A stretch of DNA of 64,000 bases from Microthrixaceae bacterium (lineage in GTDB: Bacteria > Actinomycetota > Acidimicrobiia > Acidimicrobiales > Iamiaceae). The notes under the pieces are model-generated. The model saw only the letters and a list, made by a program, of their open reading frames with translations, did not search any database and was not told the origin of the DNA. Below are positions 25,830 to 34,069 of this stretch, one piece after another. The position numbers and the translations under genes are program-made. Position 1 is the stretch's first letter. Each line of letters starts with the position of its first letter. The stretch spans positions 579,762 to 643,761 of the forward strand of contig JADJDU010000003.1 in the NCBI GenBank assembly GCA_016702505.1. Reading direction: 5' to 3'.

Positions 25830-27143
25830 GTGGCTGTGAGCAGTCGAGCCGAGCCCCGTCCATCAGCCCACACCGGTACCGCAGGTCGGTACCGGCCTTC
25901 GAGGGGCCTCACCCTCGGTGCCTTGCTCACGGTGTCCTCGCTGTTGGCCCTCGGTGCCTGCTCTTCTGATCCATCGGGGCCGGCGGCGACCACTGCGGGA
26001 ACCGAGCCGGAGGCGACCGCTCCCAGCGGATCGGGACCGGCCGGCTCGAGAACGCCGCCCGAACAGTTCTCGGGCTCGCTGGAAGAGTTCTACGAGGTGC
26101 CCGACCCGCTGGTGGAAGGTGATCCGGGTCAGCTCATCCGGGTCCAGGACCTGGGGGAGTCAGATGGTTACCGCCACCTGAGGGTCATGTACCACTCCCG
26201 CGACGCACAGGACCAGGACCGGGCCGTCACCGGAATCGTCAGCTATCCCCAGAACCCTGCCCCCGAGGGTGGCTGGCCCGTCGTTGCCACCGCCCACGGG
26301 ACCACCGGCTTGGGCACGAAGTGTGCTCCGAGCCGAACGGCCAGCGCCGCGCCCGATTACGGCATCGAAGGGGTTCGGGTGATGACCGACTACATCGGCA
26401 TGGGACCGGTGGGTGAGGTTCACTCGTACCTGTCGGGCCTGAGCGAAGGCCGGTCGGTGATCGACTCGGTTCGAGCAGCCCGCCTGTTGCCCGAAGCTTC
26501 GGCCGGAGATCGTTGGGTTGTGGTCGGTCACTCTCAGGGGGGACATGCCGCGCTGTTCACCCACGAACTCGCCGAGGAGTACGCCCCTGAGCTCGATCAC
26601 CTCGGCAGCGTGGTCAGCGCCCCCGCGGCCGTCCTGGACAAGCGGTTCGGACCCGATGACGAGGTCGTGCCCCGGATGGTCGCTCTCATGGGCCTCTACG
26701 GAATCGCCCAGGACCATCCCGAACTGGACCCCGACGACTATGCCGGAGATCAACTCCGAGCCAATGACCAGGTGGTGACCACCGGGTGTACCCAGGACGT
26801 GATCGATGCCTTCGTCACCATCCCGCCCGATCAGCTCTACAAGCTGAACCCCATGGATGACCCCGGGGCACGGGCCGTGGTCATGGCCAACGACCCCGCC
26901 ACGGTCGCCACCGATGTGCCCATGTTGCTCCTCTACGGCGATCTCGACTGGTGGGTCGTGCCCGAGCGGGTGAAGTACCTGTTCGGACAGCTCTGCGACG
27001 GTGGGCAGAAGACCGAACTGGTCGAGGTGGTGGGGGCTGACCACGGCAACCTCTTGGCCAAGGCGGACCAGACCGTGACCTCCTGGCTGGACGACCGACT
27101 CCAAGGTGCGAACGCGACCGACTCCTGTCCGGACGCGGCCTGA
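25830..27143 (+). CDS. Secretory lipase/esterase lipoprotein
   Basis: 437 residues from GTG 25830 (GTG 25836 possible). A signal peptide with lipobox LGAC (Cys about 45) and a Thr/Pro/Ser-rich spacer precede an alpha/beta hydrolase: VVATAHGTTGLG, the nucleophile elbow GHSQGG (about 233), then LLLYGDLDWWV (acid) and VVGADHGN (His). The pattern fits the fungal/actinobacterial secretory lipase (LIP) family. It likely hydrolyses esters at the cell surface, like the lipase 2.8 kb upstream; both may feed on exogenous lipids. The TetR gene follows by 172 bases and may regulate it. Confidence 0.88.
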   Translation: MAVSSRAEPRPSAHTGTAGRYRPSRGLTLGALLTVSSLLALGACSSDPSGPAATTAGTEPEATAPSGSGPAGSRTPPEQFSGSLEEFYEVPDPLVEGDPGQLIRVQDLGESDGYRHLRVMYHSRDAQDQDRAVTGIVSYPQNPAPEGGWPVVATAHGTTGLGTKCAPSRTASAAPDYGIEGVRVMTDYIGMGPVGEVHSYLSGLSEGRSVIDSVRAARLLPEASAGDRWVVVGHSQGGHAALFTHELAEEYAPELDHLGSVVSAPAAVLDKRFGPDDEVVPRMVALMGLYGIAQDHPELDPDDYAGDQLRANDQVVTTGCTQDVIDAFVTIPPDQLYKLNPMDDPGARAVVMANDPATVATDVPMLLLYGDLDWWVVPERVKYLFGQLCDGGQKTELVEVVGADHGNLLAKADQTVTSWLDDRLQGANATDSCPDAA

Positions 27144-27315
27144 CCGTGGTCCCGCGGCGGTGAGGTGCGTCCACCGGCGACTGCCGATCCACGACCGGTC
27201 GCCGAGCCCGGCCTTGCGGGCGAAGTTGCGGGTCGAGGAAGGGCGCAGCCCGGTTGCGGACCAGACTGGAGTCGGTCATGTCGGCCCCGCTGGCCCGACG
27301 GTCCTAGGAGTGTGA

Positions 27316-28002
27316 ATGCCCGCTGACACCGATGAGACCCTGACCGCACCTGAGGCCGAGGTGGAACGTCTGCCTCGAGGTCGGCACAGCCTGAGCCGCG
27401 AGGAGGTCGCGGAGCGACAGAGGAACAGGATCCTCATGGGTTTGGTCGACACCATGGCCGAGAAGGGCTTCGTGCCGACCACCGTCGCCGACGTGATCAA
27501 GGCCGCCGGTGTGTCGCGCGAGACCTTCTACCAGCTGTTCACCTCCAAGCAAGATGCCTTCATGGCTGCCTTTGACGCCGCGGCCGAGCTGGCGGTTGGA
27601 ACCATGGGCGTCGATCCCGCGATGCCGGACACCCGGAGCGGCGAGCCGAACGTGGCCGGGTCAGATCACGACATCCGCCTGAAGGTGTTTGCGATGGCTT
27701 TGCAGCGCTACCTCACCAACCTGGTGGAGAACCCGGCCTTGGCCCGCATGTTCCTCATCGAGGTCTATGCCGCCGGCCCCGAGGCGCTGGAGCGAAGGCT
27801 CCAGTTCCAGGGTCGGCTGGTGGATCGCATGGTCGGAGACCTGGGGTTGGGTGAATCCAACCGGTTCGCGTGTGAACTGACGGTGGCGGCCACCGCGGCC
27901 ATGGTCACCCCCCTGTTGGTTGCCGGAGACCTGGGGGCCATCGAGTCGCTCGGCCCTCGACTGGTCGAAGCTCTAGACCGCCTGGTGGTCTGGCCGGCCT
28001 GA
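27316..28002 (+). CDS. TetR family transcriptional regulator
   Basis: 228 residues. After a ~30-residue acidic/basic tail, the HTH domain reads ILMGLVDTMAEKGFVPTTVADVIKAAG followed by SRETFYQLFTSKQDAFMAAF, the TetR DNA-binding signature. The C-terminal ~150 residues are an all-helical ligand-binding/dimerisation domain. It lies downstream of the secretory esterase on the same strand and ends in a terminator hairpin of family A. Likely a local repressor; its ligand is unknown. Confidence 0.9.
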   Translation: MPADTDETLTAPEAEVERLPRGRHSLSREEVAERQRNRILMGLVDTMAEKGFVPTTVADVIKAAGVSRETFYQLFTSKQDAFMAAFDAAAELAVGTMGVDPAMPDTRSGEPNVAGSDHDIRLKVFAMALQRYLTNLVENPALARMFLIEVYAAGPEALERRLQFQGRLVDRMVGDLGLGESNRFACELTVAATAAMVTPLLVAGDLGAIESLGPRLVEALDRLVVWPA

Positions 28003-28009
28003 TTTTCTG

Positions 28010-28042
28010 ACTCCGCCGAAAGGCAGAGCCTTCCGGCGGAGT
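28010..28042. terminator. Bidirectional terminator-like hairpin, family A copy 2
   Basis: ACTCCGCCG..AAGG pairs with CCTT.CGGCGGAGT, 14 positions with one mismatch and loop CAGAG. It sits between the convergent TetR and amidohydrolase genes and shares both stem and loop sequence with 5962-5990. Confidence 0.75.
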
Positions 28043-28118
28043 TGGGTCGCCGGTCTGCCGGCCGAACACCAATGGCGGCTGCTCAGAGCCGGATCCGCCT
28101 GGCGGACCATGCCCAGGG

Positions 28119-29591
28119 TCAGGTCTCCAGGCCCCTTTGGTGGGCGGCTATGTGGGCGGCGGCCGCGGCGGCGGTGGTGGGCCCGTAGGTCGGGGCCGGG
28201 CCGAGTGCCATTCGGACCTGTCTCAGCTCGGCGTCGTCCACCACACACCGCCCGGGTTTGGGTTCGATGCCATACAGGGCCGCCGAGGTGAGACCAAAGA
28301 TCTTGGCCTTCAGGTCGGGCGTGAGCTCTGGGTATCCATGTCGTTCTTGTAACTCGGCTGAGATCTGGAAGGTGCGCATGGCCTGGATCTGATCCTGGGG
28401 GGTGCCGAACCAGATCGAGTCTGTCCCCCACACCACCCGGTCCGGGCCGAGGTGTTTGAGCAGCTTGCCCAACACGTGCGCGGCCTCGGTCGGGTTCCCC
28501 ATGAGGAACCACCAGGTACCTCCCAGCTCGGCGTACACGTTCGAGTTTGGCTCCACGCCCGCCACCTCCAGGCTGCGGATCAAGCGATCTACGCCCTGGG
28601 GGGCGGGATCGGCGGGATCATAGGGACCGACCCCGGCGCCCGGCTCGAAGCCCGAGTGGTACACCACGAAGGAGATGTCGGGGTTGCGGGCTGCGGCTGG
28701 GCCGATGTCGGCAGGATCGGCCAGTGCGGGGCTGGACCCCACGATTCCCGACAAGCCCTTGTGCGTGCAGATGATCGGCGGCCCGATCTCGCGGACGTGG
28801 TCGATGAACCGCTGTCCGATCTGAGGTCGGTTGGGGTCGTGATCGTCGAAGTAGAAGTGCGAGTCCAGCGGGGTCATCGTGTAGATCTTCCACGCAGCCA
28901 ACTCGTAGTCGGCCCGCAACTCGGTCATGCCCGACAACGCGACCTCGATGGGTCCGCGGTGGGGATATGCACCACCGTGCATCAGCACCCGACCGTCGCA
29001 GCCGATGCGGGTGGCCAGATCCGCAGCCCGGGCCATCTCCGAGGCCGGGAGCGCCCCTTCCACGGCACTGGGCAGGGCCGAGAGGATGGCCATGGACGTG
29101 TCGGAGCGCACGAACATCTCCACGAAGTACGCCGACACCGTGAAGCACGTGGTCGGGTCGCCCTCAGCGATGCCCTCGGGGCAGCCGGCCTGGGGGAAGG
29201 CCCTGGTCCATCGGCCGTCGAGGGGGTCGATGTCGGCGTTCACGTAGTAGGACTGGACGTCGCAGATGAACTCGTCGCCGCTCAACTCGTGTTCGGCTCG
29301 CTCCTCGTCGAGGGTGGCCTCCGGGCTCACCTCGAAGGTGCCACCCGGTGAGGTACCTCTCGATCGCGCTTCCTCGTTGGAGCATGCGGCCAGGGTGAAG
29401 AGGGTGGCCGCGGCTCCGGACGCACCGAGCAGGAACCGGCGTCGGCTGACACCGAGCTTGCGGGCGTGGTCGTCGGCGAGGGCGTGGGTACGGCGGATCG
29501 ACTCCCGTAGCAACGGGGAATGTGGGACCGGTAGGAACTCACCGTTGGAAACCGGTCCGTACTTGATGGGTAGCCACTGATCGTCGTTCAC
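28119..29591 (-). CDS. Tat-exported amidohydrolase family protein (lipoprotein)
   Basis: 490 residues from GTG 29591, preceded by GGAAGG. A twin-arginine signal SRRRFLLGASGAAATL lies at about 49-65, and the hydrophobic stretch ends in LAAC, so it is probably Tat-exported and lipid-anchored. The catalytic region is amidohydrolase_2-like: ICTHKG, VVYHSGFEPG and VVWGTDSIWFG supply two His and an Asp of the metal site. The usual HxH at the first strand is replaced (CDVQSYYVN), so metal binding may be altered. Homologues are often annotated as metal-dependent hydrolases; substrate unknown. Divergent from the ECF sigma gene. Confidence 0.8.
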   Translation of the reverse strand: MNDDQWLPIKYGPVSNGEFLPVPHSPLLRESIRRTHALADDHARKLGVSRRRFLLGASGAAATLFTLAACSNEEARSRGTSPGGTFEVSPEATLDEERAEHELSGDEFICDVQSYYVNADIDPLDGRWTRAFPQAGCPEGIAEGDPTTCFTVSAYFVEMFVRSDTSMAILSALPSAVEGALPASEMARAADLATRIGCDGRVLMHGGAYPHRGPIEVALSGMTELRADYELAAWKIYTMTPLDSHFYFDDHDPNRPQIGQRFIDHVREIGPPIICTHKGLSGIVGSSPALADPADIGPAAARNPDISFVVYHSGFEPGAGVGPYDPADPAPQGVDRLIRSLEVAGVEPNSNVYAELGGTWWFLMGNPTEAAHVLGKLLKHLGPDRVVWGTDSIWFGTPQDQIQAMRTFQISAELQERHGYPELTPDLKAKIFGLTSAALYGIEPKPGRCVVDDAELRQVRMALGPAPTYGPTTAAAAAAHIAAHQRGLET

Positions 29592-29754
29592 GGTGAGCCT
29601 TCCGGTGGTTCGGGACTGCCAAGACGTGGTTCGGGACGGTGCCGCGGCGGGTGGGGAGAGCCCAAGGGTGGAGCGGCCGGCGCGGAGGAGAGGCCACCCA
29701 TCATTGTTGGAAATGCCCCCGGAGCGCGGTGAGGGACAAGACTGGGGCCCGGTC

Positions 29755-30303
29755 GTGTCAACCGAACGCGTCGTTGGCACGTCTCCAGAGCAGATGCCTG
29801 CACCGACCCGACTTCCAGAGGGCTTCGACGCCTCCTTCGATGCGCTGTTCGCACGCGCCTATCGGGTGGCTCGTCGGATCCTGGGCGACTCGGCAGCGGC
29901 CGAGGATGTGGCCGCCGAGGCCATGGCTCGCGCCTATGCCCATTGGGCCAAGATCGCCGATCAACCATGGCGTGAGGGGTGGGTGGTCCGGGTGGCAAGC
30001 AACTTGGCCCTCGATGTCGTTCGCAAGGAAGCCCGGGTCTCCAACGTCGAGATCGAGAGGGTGGTCGAAGACGACGATGTGGCCGTGCGGGTGACGCTGT
30101 CCGAAGCCCTATCTCGCCTGCCCCGCCGGCAACGGGAGGTGGTGGTGCTTCGCCACCTCGGCGGCCTGTCAGAGGCCGAGTGTGCCGATGCGTTGAGCGT
30201 GTCAACCGGGGCGGTCAAGACCCACCTGCATCGCGGTCTTGCCGCTCTGCGGGTTCGGCTCGGTCCGGTGATGAGCGCCGAGGGGGTGAGCGCCAATGGT
30301 TGA
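29755..30303 (+). CDS. ECF-type RNA polymerase sigma factor
   Basis: 182 residues from GTG 29755; ATG 29794 or ATG 29713 are alternatives. Region 2 is visible as FDALFARAYRVARRILG plus AAEDVAAEAMARAYAHW, and region 4 as LPRRQREVVVLRHLGGLSEA and VSTGAVKTHLHRGL, the sigma-70 ECF layout. Its 3' end overlaps the next gene by 8 bases, so the two are co-translated. It probably directs a small regulon in response to a signal sensed by that neighbour. Confidence 0.9.
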   Translation: MSTERVVGTSPEQMPAPTRLPEGFDASFDALFARAYRVARRILGDSAAAEDVAAEAMARAYAHWAKIADQPWREGWVVRVASNLALDVVRKEARVSNVEIERVVEDDDVAVRVTLSEALSRLPRRQREVVVLRHLGGLSEAECADALSVSTGAVKTHLHRGLAALRVRLGPVMSAEGVSANG

Positions 30304-31153
30304 TGACCAGTGGCCGGTCGCCACCTCCCGAGAAGAGATGTTGGCCCGGGTGGCGGCGCGGGGCCGTAGGATCCGAGCCACTCGCGGTGCCCTCAACGCG
30401 GTGGCGGTGTTGGCGGCCATCGGTGTGTCCAGCATCGGGGTCGGCGCTGTCGTCCAGAGGGTTTCCGACGGTACCTCCGGCACCGAGGTCGATGGAGTGG
30501 CCACCGGTCCCCAGCGCCCCGAGTTCCCCACCGACGCGGTTGGTGATCCCGATGTCGGTCCCCGCCCGACCGGCGTACCCGACGATGGTGTTGGTGAGAG
30601 CAACGGTTCGGAATCGGCTGGTTCTGGGCGGACCACCACGACCAGACCGGGGTCGTCCACCAGTGGGACCACGGCGCAGTCCACGGCGCAGTCCACGACG
30701 CCTCAGACTGGCTCGAGTTCTTCGTCCACCACCTCGACCACCCCAGGTACCACGGTGACGACGACAGTCGTGGTCACCACGACCACTGTCCCCACCGACC
30801 CCACCGGCCCTTCCGACGGTGCCACCCCCAGACCTGCGGTCGGCAACCCGAAGGCCAGGACCAGCGGACTGCCGACCAACCAGAGCATCTGCGCCGGTGA
30901 GAACGACTCGGTGGTCGTGGTCGAGATCATGGGCGCAGACTTCGCCACCCTCAGCTGGACCCAGGGCAGCGAGACCACGATGGTCCCAATGGAACGTGAC
31001 GGAACCAGCTGGTGGGCTCCCATCGGCGCTGTCGACGGCCAGGTCAGCGGAGCTCCCATCATCGTGAGCATCGAGGCTCAGGGGATGGGCGGCACCGCAC
31101 ACGAGACCGCGGTGTTCGACGTGGTGGAGTGCACCCCCCAACCCCGGGCCTGA
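30296..31153 (+). CDS. Membrane-anchored partner of the ECF sigma factor (putative anti-sigma-like)
   Basis: 285 residues; ATG 30296 overlaps the sigma gene end. A short cytoplasmic part (EEMLARVAARGRRIRAT) is followed by one TM segment (about 32-52), a Thr/Ser-rich linker (about 95-165) and an extracytoplasmic domain with a Cys pair (SICAGEN, VVECTPQ). The topology is that of a single-pass anti-sigma factor or co-encoded sensor, but no zinc-binding HxxxCxxC motif is present, so the anti-sigma role is inferred only from the overlap and topology. Confidence 0.65.
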   Translation: MVDDQWPVATSREEMLARVAARGRRIRATRGALNAVAVLAAIGVSSIGVGAVVQRVSDGTSGTEVDGVATGPQRPEFPTDAVGDPDVGPRPTGVPDDGVGESNGSESAGSGRTTTTRPGSSTSGTTAQSTAQSTTPQTGSSSSSTTSTTPGTTVTTTVVVTTTTVPTDPTGPSDGATPRPAVGNPKARTSGLPTNQSICAGENDSVVVVEIMGADFATLSWTQGSETTMVPMERDGTSWWAPIGAVDGQVSGAPIIVSIEAQGMGGTAHETAVFDVVECTPQPRA

Positions 31154-31358
31154 TCCGCGCCTCTGCCGCATCCGTCTTGACCTGAGCAGGTCCGGTTGCC
31201 GGCTTGGGTCGGCTCGCAGTTCCGCTCGCTTTGTTACCGGTCACGTTGGCGCGAGGCGCCGACGACCCTAGGGTGCAGGTCGATCGTCTTGTGCGAGCGT
31301 CGACGGCCTGGGTTCGGGCCGTGGCCGTCCCGGACCCGAACCCATCTGAGGCTGAACG

Positions 31359-32984
31359 TTGCCTGCTGTCGAAGTGAACTCGATCGACGCCGACCACGGC
31401 ATCGACGAAGTGGTCTTGGCCCGTCGGTGGGCGATCCTGGCGGTGCTGTGCACCAGCTTGATGATCGTCATCATCGGCAACACCAGCCTGAACGTGGCCA
31501 TCCCAACCTTGGCCCGGGATCTGGGCGCGTCCACCAGTCAGCTGGCGTGGATGGTCGACGCCTACTCGTTGGTGTTCGCCGGCCTGCTGTTCACCGCGGG
31601 GACGCTGGGGGATCGCTACGGTCGCAAGGGGGCGCTGCTGTCGGGTCTGGCCGTCTTCCTGGTCGGCACAACGGTGGCCGCCGTCGGCGACTCGGCTGGT
31701 CAGGTGATCGCCGCCCGAGCGGTGATGGGCGTGGCTGCCGCCTTCGTGATGCCCTCTACCCTGTCGATCCTCACCAACGTGTTCCCCGCCCACGAGCGGC
31801 CTCGGGCCATCGCCATCTGGGCCGGCATCTCCGGTGGTGGGGCGGCGATAGGGCCGATCGCGTCGGGGTACCTGTTGGAGCACTTCTGGTGGGGCTCGGT
31901 GTTCTTGGTGAACATCCCGGTCATTCTGGTGGCGTTGGTGGCGGTCACCGTGTTGGTGCCGACCTCGAAGGACCCCAACGAGCAGCCACTCGACGTTCCT
32001 GGTGCGGCCCTGTCCATCGTGGCGTTGGGGTCGCTGGTGTACGGGATCATCGAGGGTCCTCATCACGGGTGGGCATCGCCGGCGTCGCTGCTCACCTTCG
32101 GGGTGGCGGTGGTGGCCATGGTCGCCTTCTTGGTGGTGGAGTCCCGGGTGGCGCACCCGATGCTGGACCTCAAGTTGTTCGGTGACCGTCGCTTCAGCGT
32201 GGCTTCTGCCGGGATCACCCTGACGTTCTTCGCCATGTTCGGCACCTTCTTCTTGGTGGCTCAGTACTTCCAGATGGTGTTGGGCTACTCGCCGCTCAAG
32301 TCGGGGATGCTCCAGTTGCCCATGGCCATCGTGATGATGAGCCTGGCACCGCAGGTCCCCAAGCTGGTCGCTCGCTTCGGCACCCATCGGGTGGTCCCGG
32401 TCGGGCTGACCTCGACGGCGCTCGGCCTTTTCGTGTTCTCTCAGATGACGGTGAGCTCACCGCTGTGGTCGATCTACTTGTCGGTGGTGCCTTTGGCGTC
32501 GGGCATGGCCCTGACCATGACCCCCTTGACCACGCTGATCATGTCGTCGGTGCCGCTCCACCGAGCCGAGGTCGGTTCGGCCATGAACGACACCACCCGA
32601 GAGCTCGGCGGTGCCCTCGGTGTGGCGGTGCTGGGTTCGGTGGTCTCATCGGTGTACGTGGACCGGTTGGCCCCCGTCACCGCTGGCCTTCCCGAACAAC
32701 TGCGATCGGTGGCCGACTCAGGTCTGGGCGGCGCTCTCGGGGTGGCCGCCCGCATGGGGCCGGCGGGTGTGGAACTGGCCGATGCCGCTCGCCAGGCCTT
32801 CGTGGACGGGATGAGCACGGCCGCCATGGCCGGCGGTGTGGCCGTTCTGATCGCGGCGGGGGTGGCGGCTCGCCTGTTGCCCCGCGGCGGCTTCCTGCCC
32901 GCGGGCGCCCATGCCGGTGATCAGGGTGCGGCCGGCGATGTGGTCGACGAGGGTCAGCACACCACCTCACCGGTCCTCGACTGA
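31359..32984 (+). CDS. MFS transporter, DHA2 (14-TM) family
   Basis: 541 residues from a TTG at 31359, supported by GAGG seven bases upstream; GTG 31374 lacks one. Family motifs include NTSLNVAIPTLARDLGAS (motif D1-like), GDRYGRKGALL (motif A) and GPIASGYLLEHFWWGSVFLVN (motif C), followed by about 14 hydrophobic segments. DHA2 proteins (EmrB/QacA type) export drugs or other small molecules by proton antiport in the cytoplasmic membrane. Convergent with the pirin gene, 8 bases apart. Confidence 0.92.
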   Translation: MPAVEVNSIDADHGIDEVVLARRWAILAVLCTSLMIVIIGNTSLNVAIPTLARDLGASTSQLAWMVDAYSLVFAGLLFTAGTLGDRYGRKGALLSGLAVFLVGTTVAAVGDSAGQVIAARAVMGVAAAFVMPSTLSILTNVFPAHERPRAIAIWAGISGGGAAIGPIASGYLLEHFWWGSVFLVNIPVILVALVAVTVLVPTSKDPNEQPLDVPGAALSIVALGSLVYGIIEGPHHGWASPASLLTFGVAVVAMVAFLVVESRVAHPMLDLKLFGDRRFSVASAGITLTFFAMFGTFFLVAQYFQMVLGYSPLKSGMLQLPMAIVMMSLAPQVPKLVARFGTHRVVPVGLTSTALGLFVFSQMTVSSPLWSIYLSVVPLASGMALTMTPLTTLIMSSVPLHRAEVGSAMNDTTRELGGALGVAVLGSVVSSVYVDRLAPVTAGLPEQLRSVADSGLGGALGVAARMGPAGVELADAARQAFVDGMSTAAMAGGVAVLIAAGVAARLLPRGGFLPAGAHAGDQGAAGDVVDEGQHTTSPVLD

Positions 32985-32992
32985 CCCTGGGG

Positions 32993-33961
32993 TCAGCGGA
33001 TGCCGATTGCACCTGGGGGGATGACGCCTAGACGGCCGGCCTCGAAGTCCTCGAAGGCCTGGACCAGTTCGGCGCGGGTGTTCATCACGAACGGTCCGTG
33101 CTGGGCCACCGGTTCGCCGATCCGTTGGCCGCCCAGCACCAAGACGTCGAAGGCGTCGGTCCGTGAGTCGGGGCTGGGTGAGCCTCCCAACGTCAACACG
33201 TTGCCCGGGCCGGTCACGGCCAGTTGGCCCGAGGACAGCGGCCGCTGGTCGGTTCCGACCGTGCCGGCGCCGCTCAGCCCGTACACGAGCCCGTTCCAGT
33301 CCTGGTTCCAGGGCAGGTCGACCTGGGCACCGGGGGCGATGGTGAGGTGTTGCATGGTGATGGGGGTATGGGTCGAACCCGGTCCAGCGTGGCCGTCGAC
33401 GTCTCCGGCGATGACCCTGATCAGTGCCCCGCCGTCAGGCGAGGCGAGCAGGGTCACGTCACCGGGTTCGAGCCCCTGGTATCGGGGTTCGATCATCTTG
33501 TCGGCGGCGGGAAGGTTCACCCACAGTTGGAGGCCGTGGAAGAGGCCGCCGGAGGCCACCAGCGCTTCTGGTGGGGTTTCGATGTGGAGGATGCCGCGCC
33601 CGGCGGTCATCCACTGGGTGGCTCCGTTGGCGATGACACCGCCGCCGCCATGGGAGTCCTGGTGGAGGAAGGTGCCGTCGATCATGTAGGTGACGGTCTC
33701 GAAGCCGCGATGGGGGTGCCACGGGGTGCCCTTGGGTTCGCCGGGGGCGTATTCGACCTCGCCCATCTGGTCCATGTGGATGAACGGGTCGAGGTCGGCG
33801 TGGGAGACACCGGCGAAGGCGCGGTACACCGGGAAGCCTTCGCCTTCGAAGCCCTTGGGGGCGGTGGTGACCGACCGGATCGGTCGTGGAACCGAGGTGG
33901 CAGGGTCTGGAGTGCTCAGGCGGGGTAGGGCCAGGATGTTGTCGGTGGTTACGGCGGGCAT
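32993..33961 (-). CDS. Pirin family protein
   Basis: 322 residues from ATG 33961, preceded by AAGGAGG at ideal spacing. Bicupin pattern: FIHMDQMGEVEYAPG, the metal-binding HPHRGFETVTY (about 93) and GRGILHIE (about 132), giving the His/Glu set of pirins. Bacterial pirins include quercetinase-type dioxygenases and regulators of metabolic enzymes. A perfect palindrome GTTGACATGTCAAC upstream suggests control by a MarR-type repressor. Confidence 0.92.
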   Translation of the reverse strand: MPAVTTDNILALPRLSTPDPATSVPRPIRSVTTAPKGFEGEGFPVYRAFAGVSHADLDPFIHMDQMGEVEYAPGEPKGTPWHPHRGFETVTYMIDGTFLHQDSHGGGGVIANGATQWMTAGRGILHIETPPEALVASGGLFHGLQLWVNLPAADKMIEPRYQGLEPGDVTLLASPDGGALIRVIAGDVDGHAGPGSTHTPITMQHLTIAPGAQVDLPWNQDWNGLVYGLSGAGTVGTDQRPLSSGQLAVTGPGNVLTLGGSPSPDSRTDAFDVLVLGGQRIGEPVAQHGPFVMNTRAELVQAFEDFEAGRLGVIPPGAIGIR

Positions 33962-34002
33962 GGGGGCCTCCTTCGTGACGACCCTCATGGTCGTCCGTTC
34001 TT

Positions 34003-34016
34003 GTTGACATGTCAAC
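34003..34016. promoter_or_regulatory. Perfect 14-bp palindrome (MarR-type operator candidate)
   Basis: GTTGACATGTCAAC, 42 bases before the pirin start. The half-site and centre resemble operators of MarR-family repressors. The TTGACA within it could also double as a -35 box. No MarR gene is in the window. Confidence 0.6.
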
Positions 34017-34069
34017 TACTTTGGGAGGCGTTCGATTCCCGTCCTGGGCAATGTCGGCTTTCGAACCGG

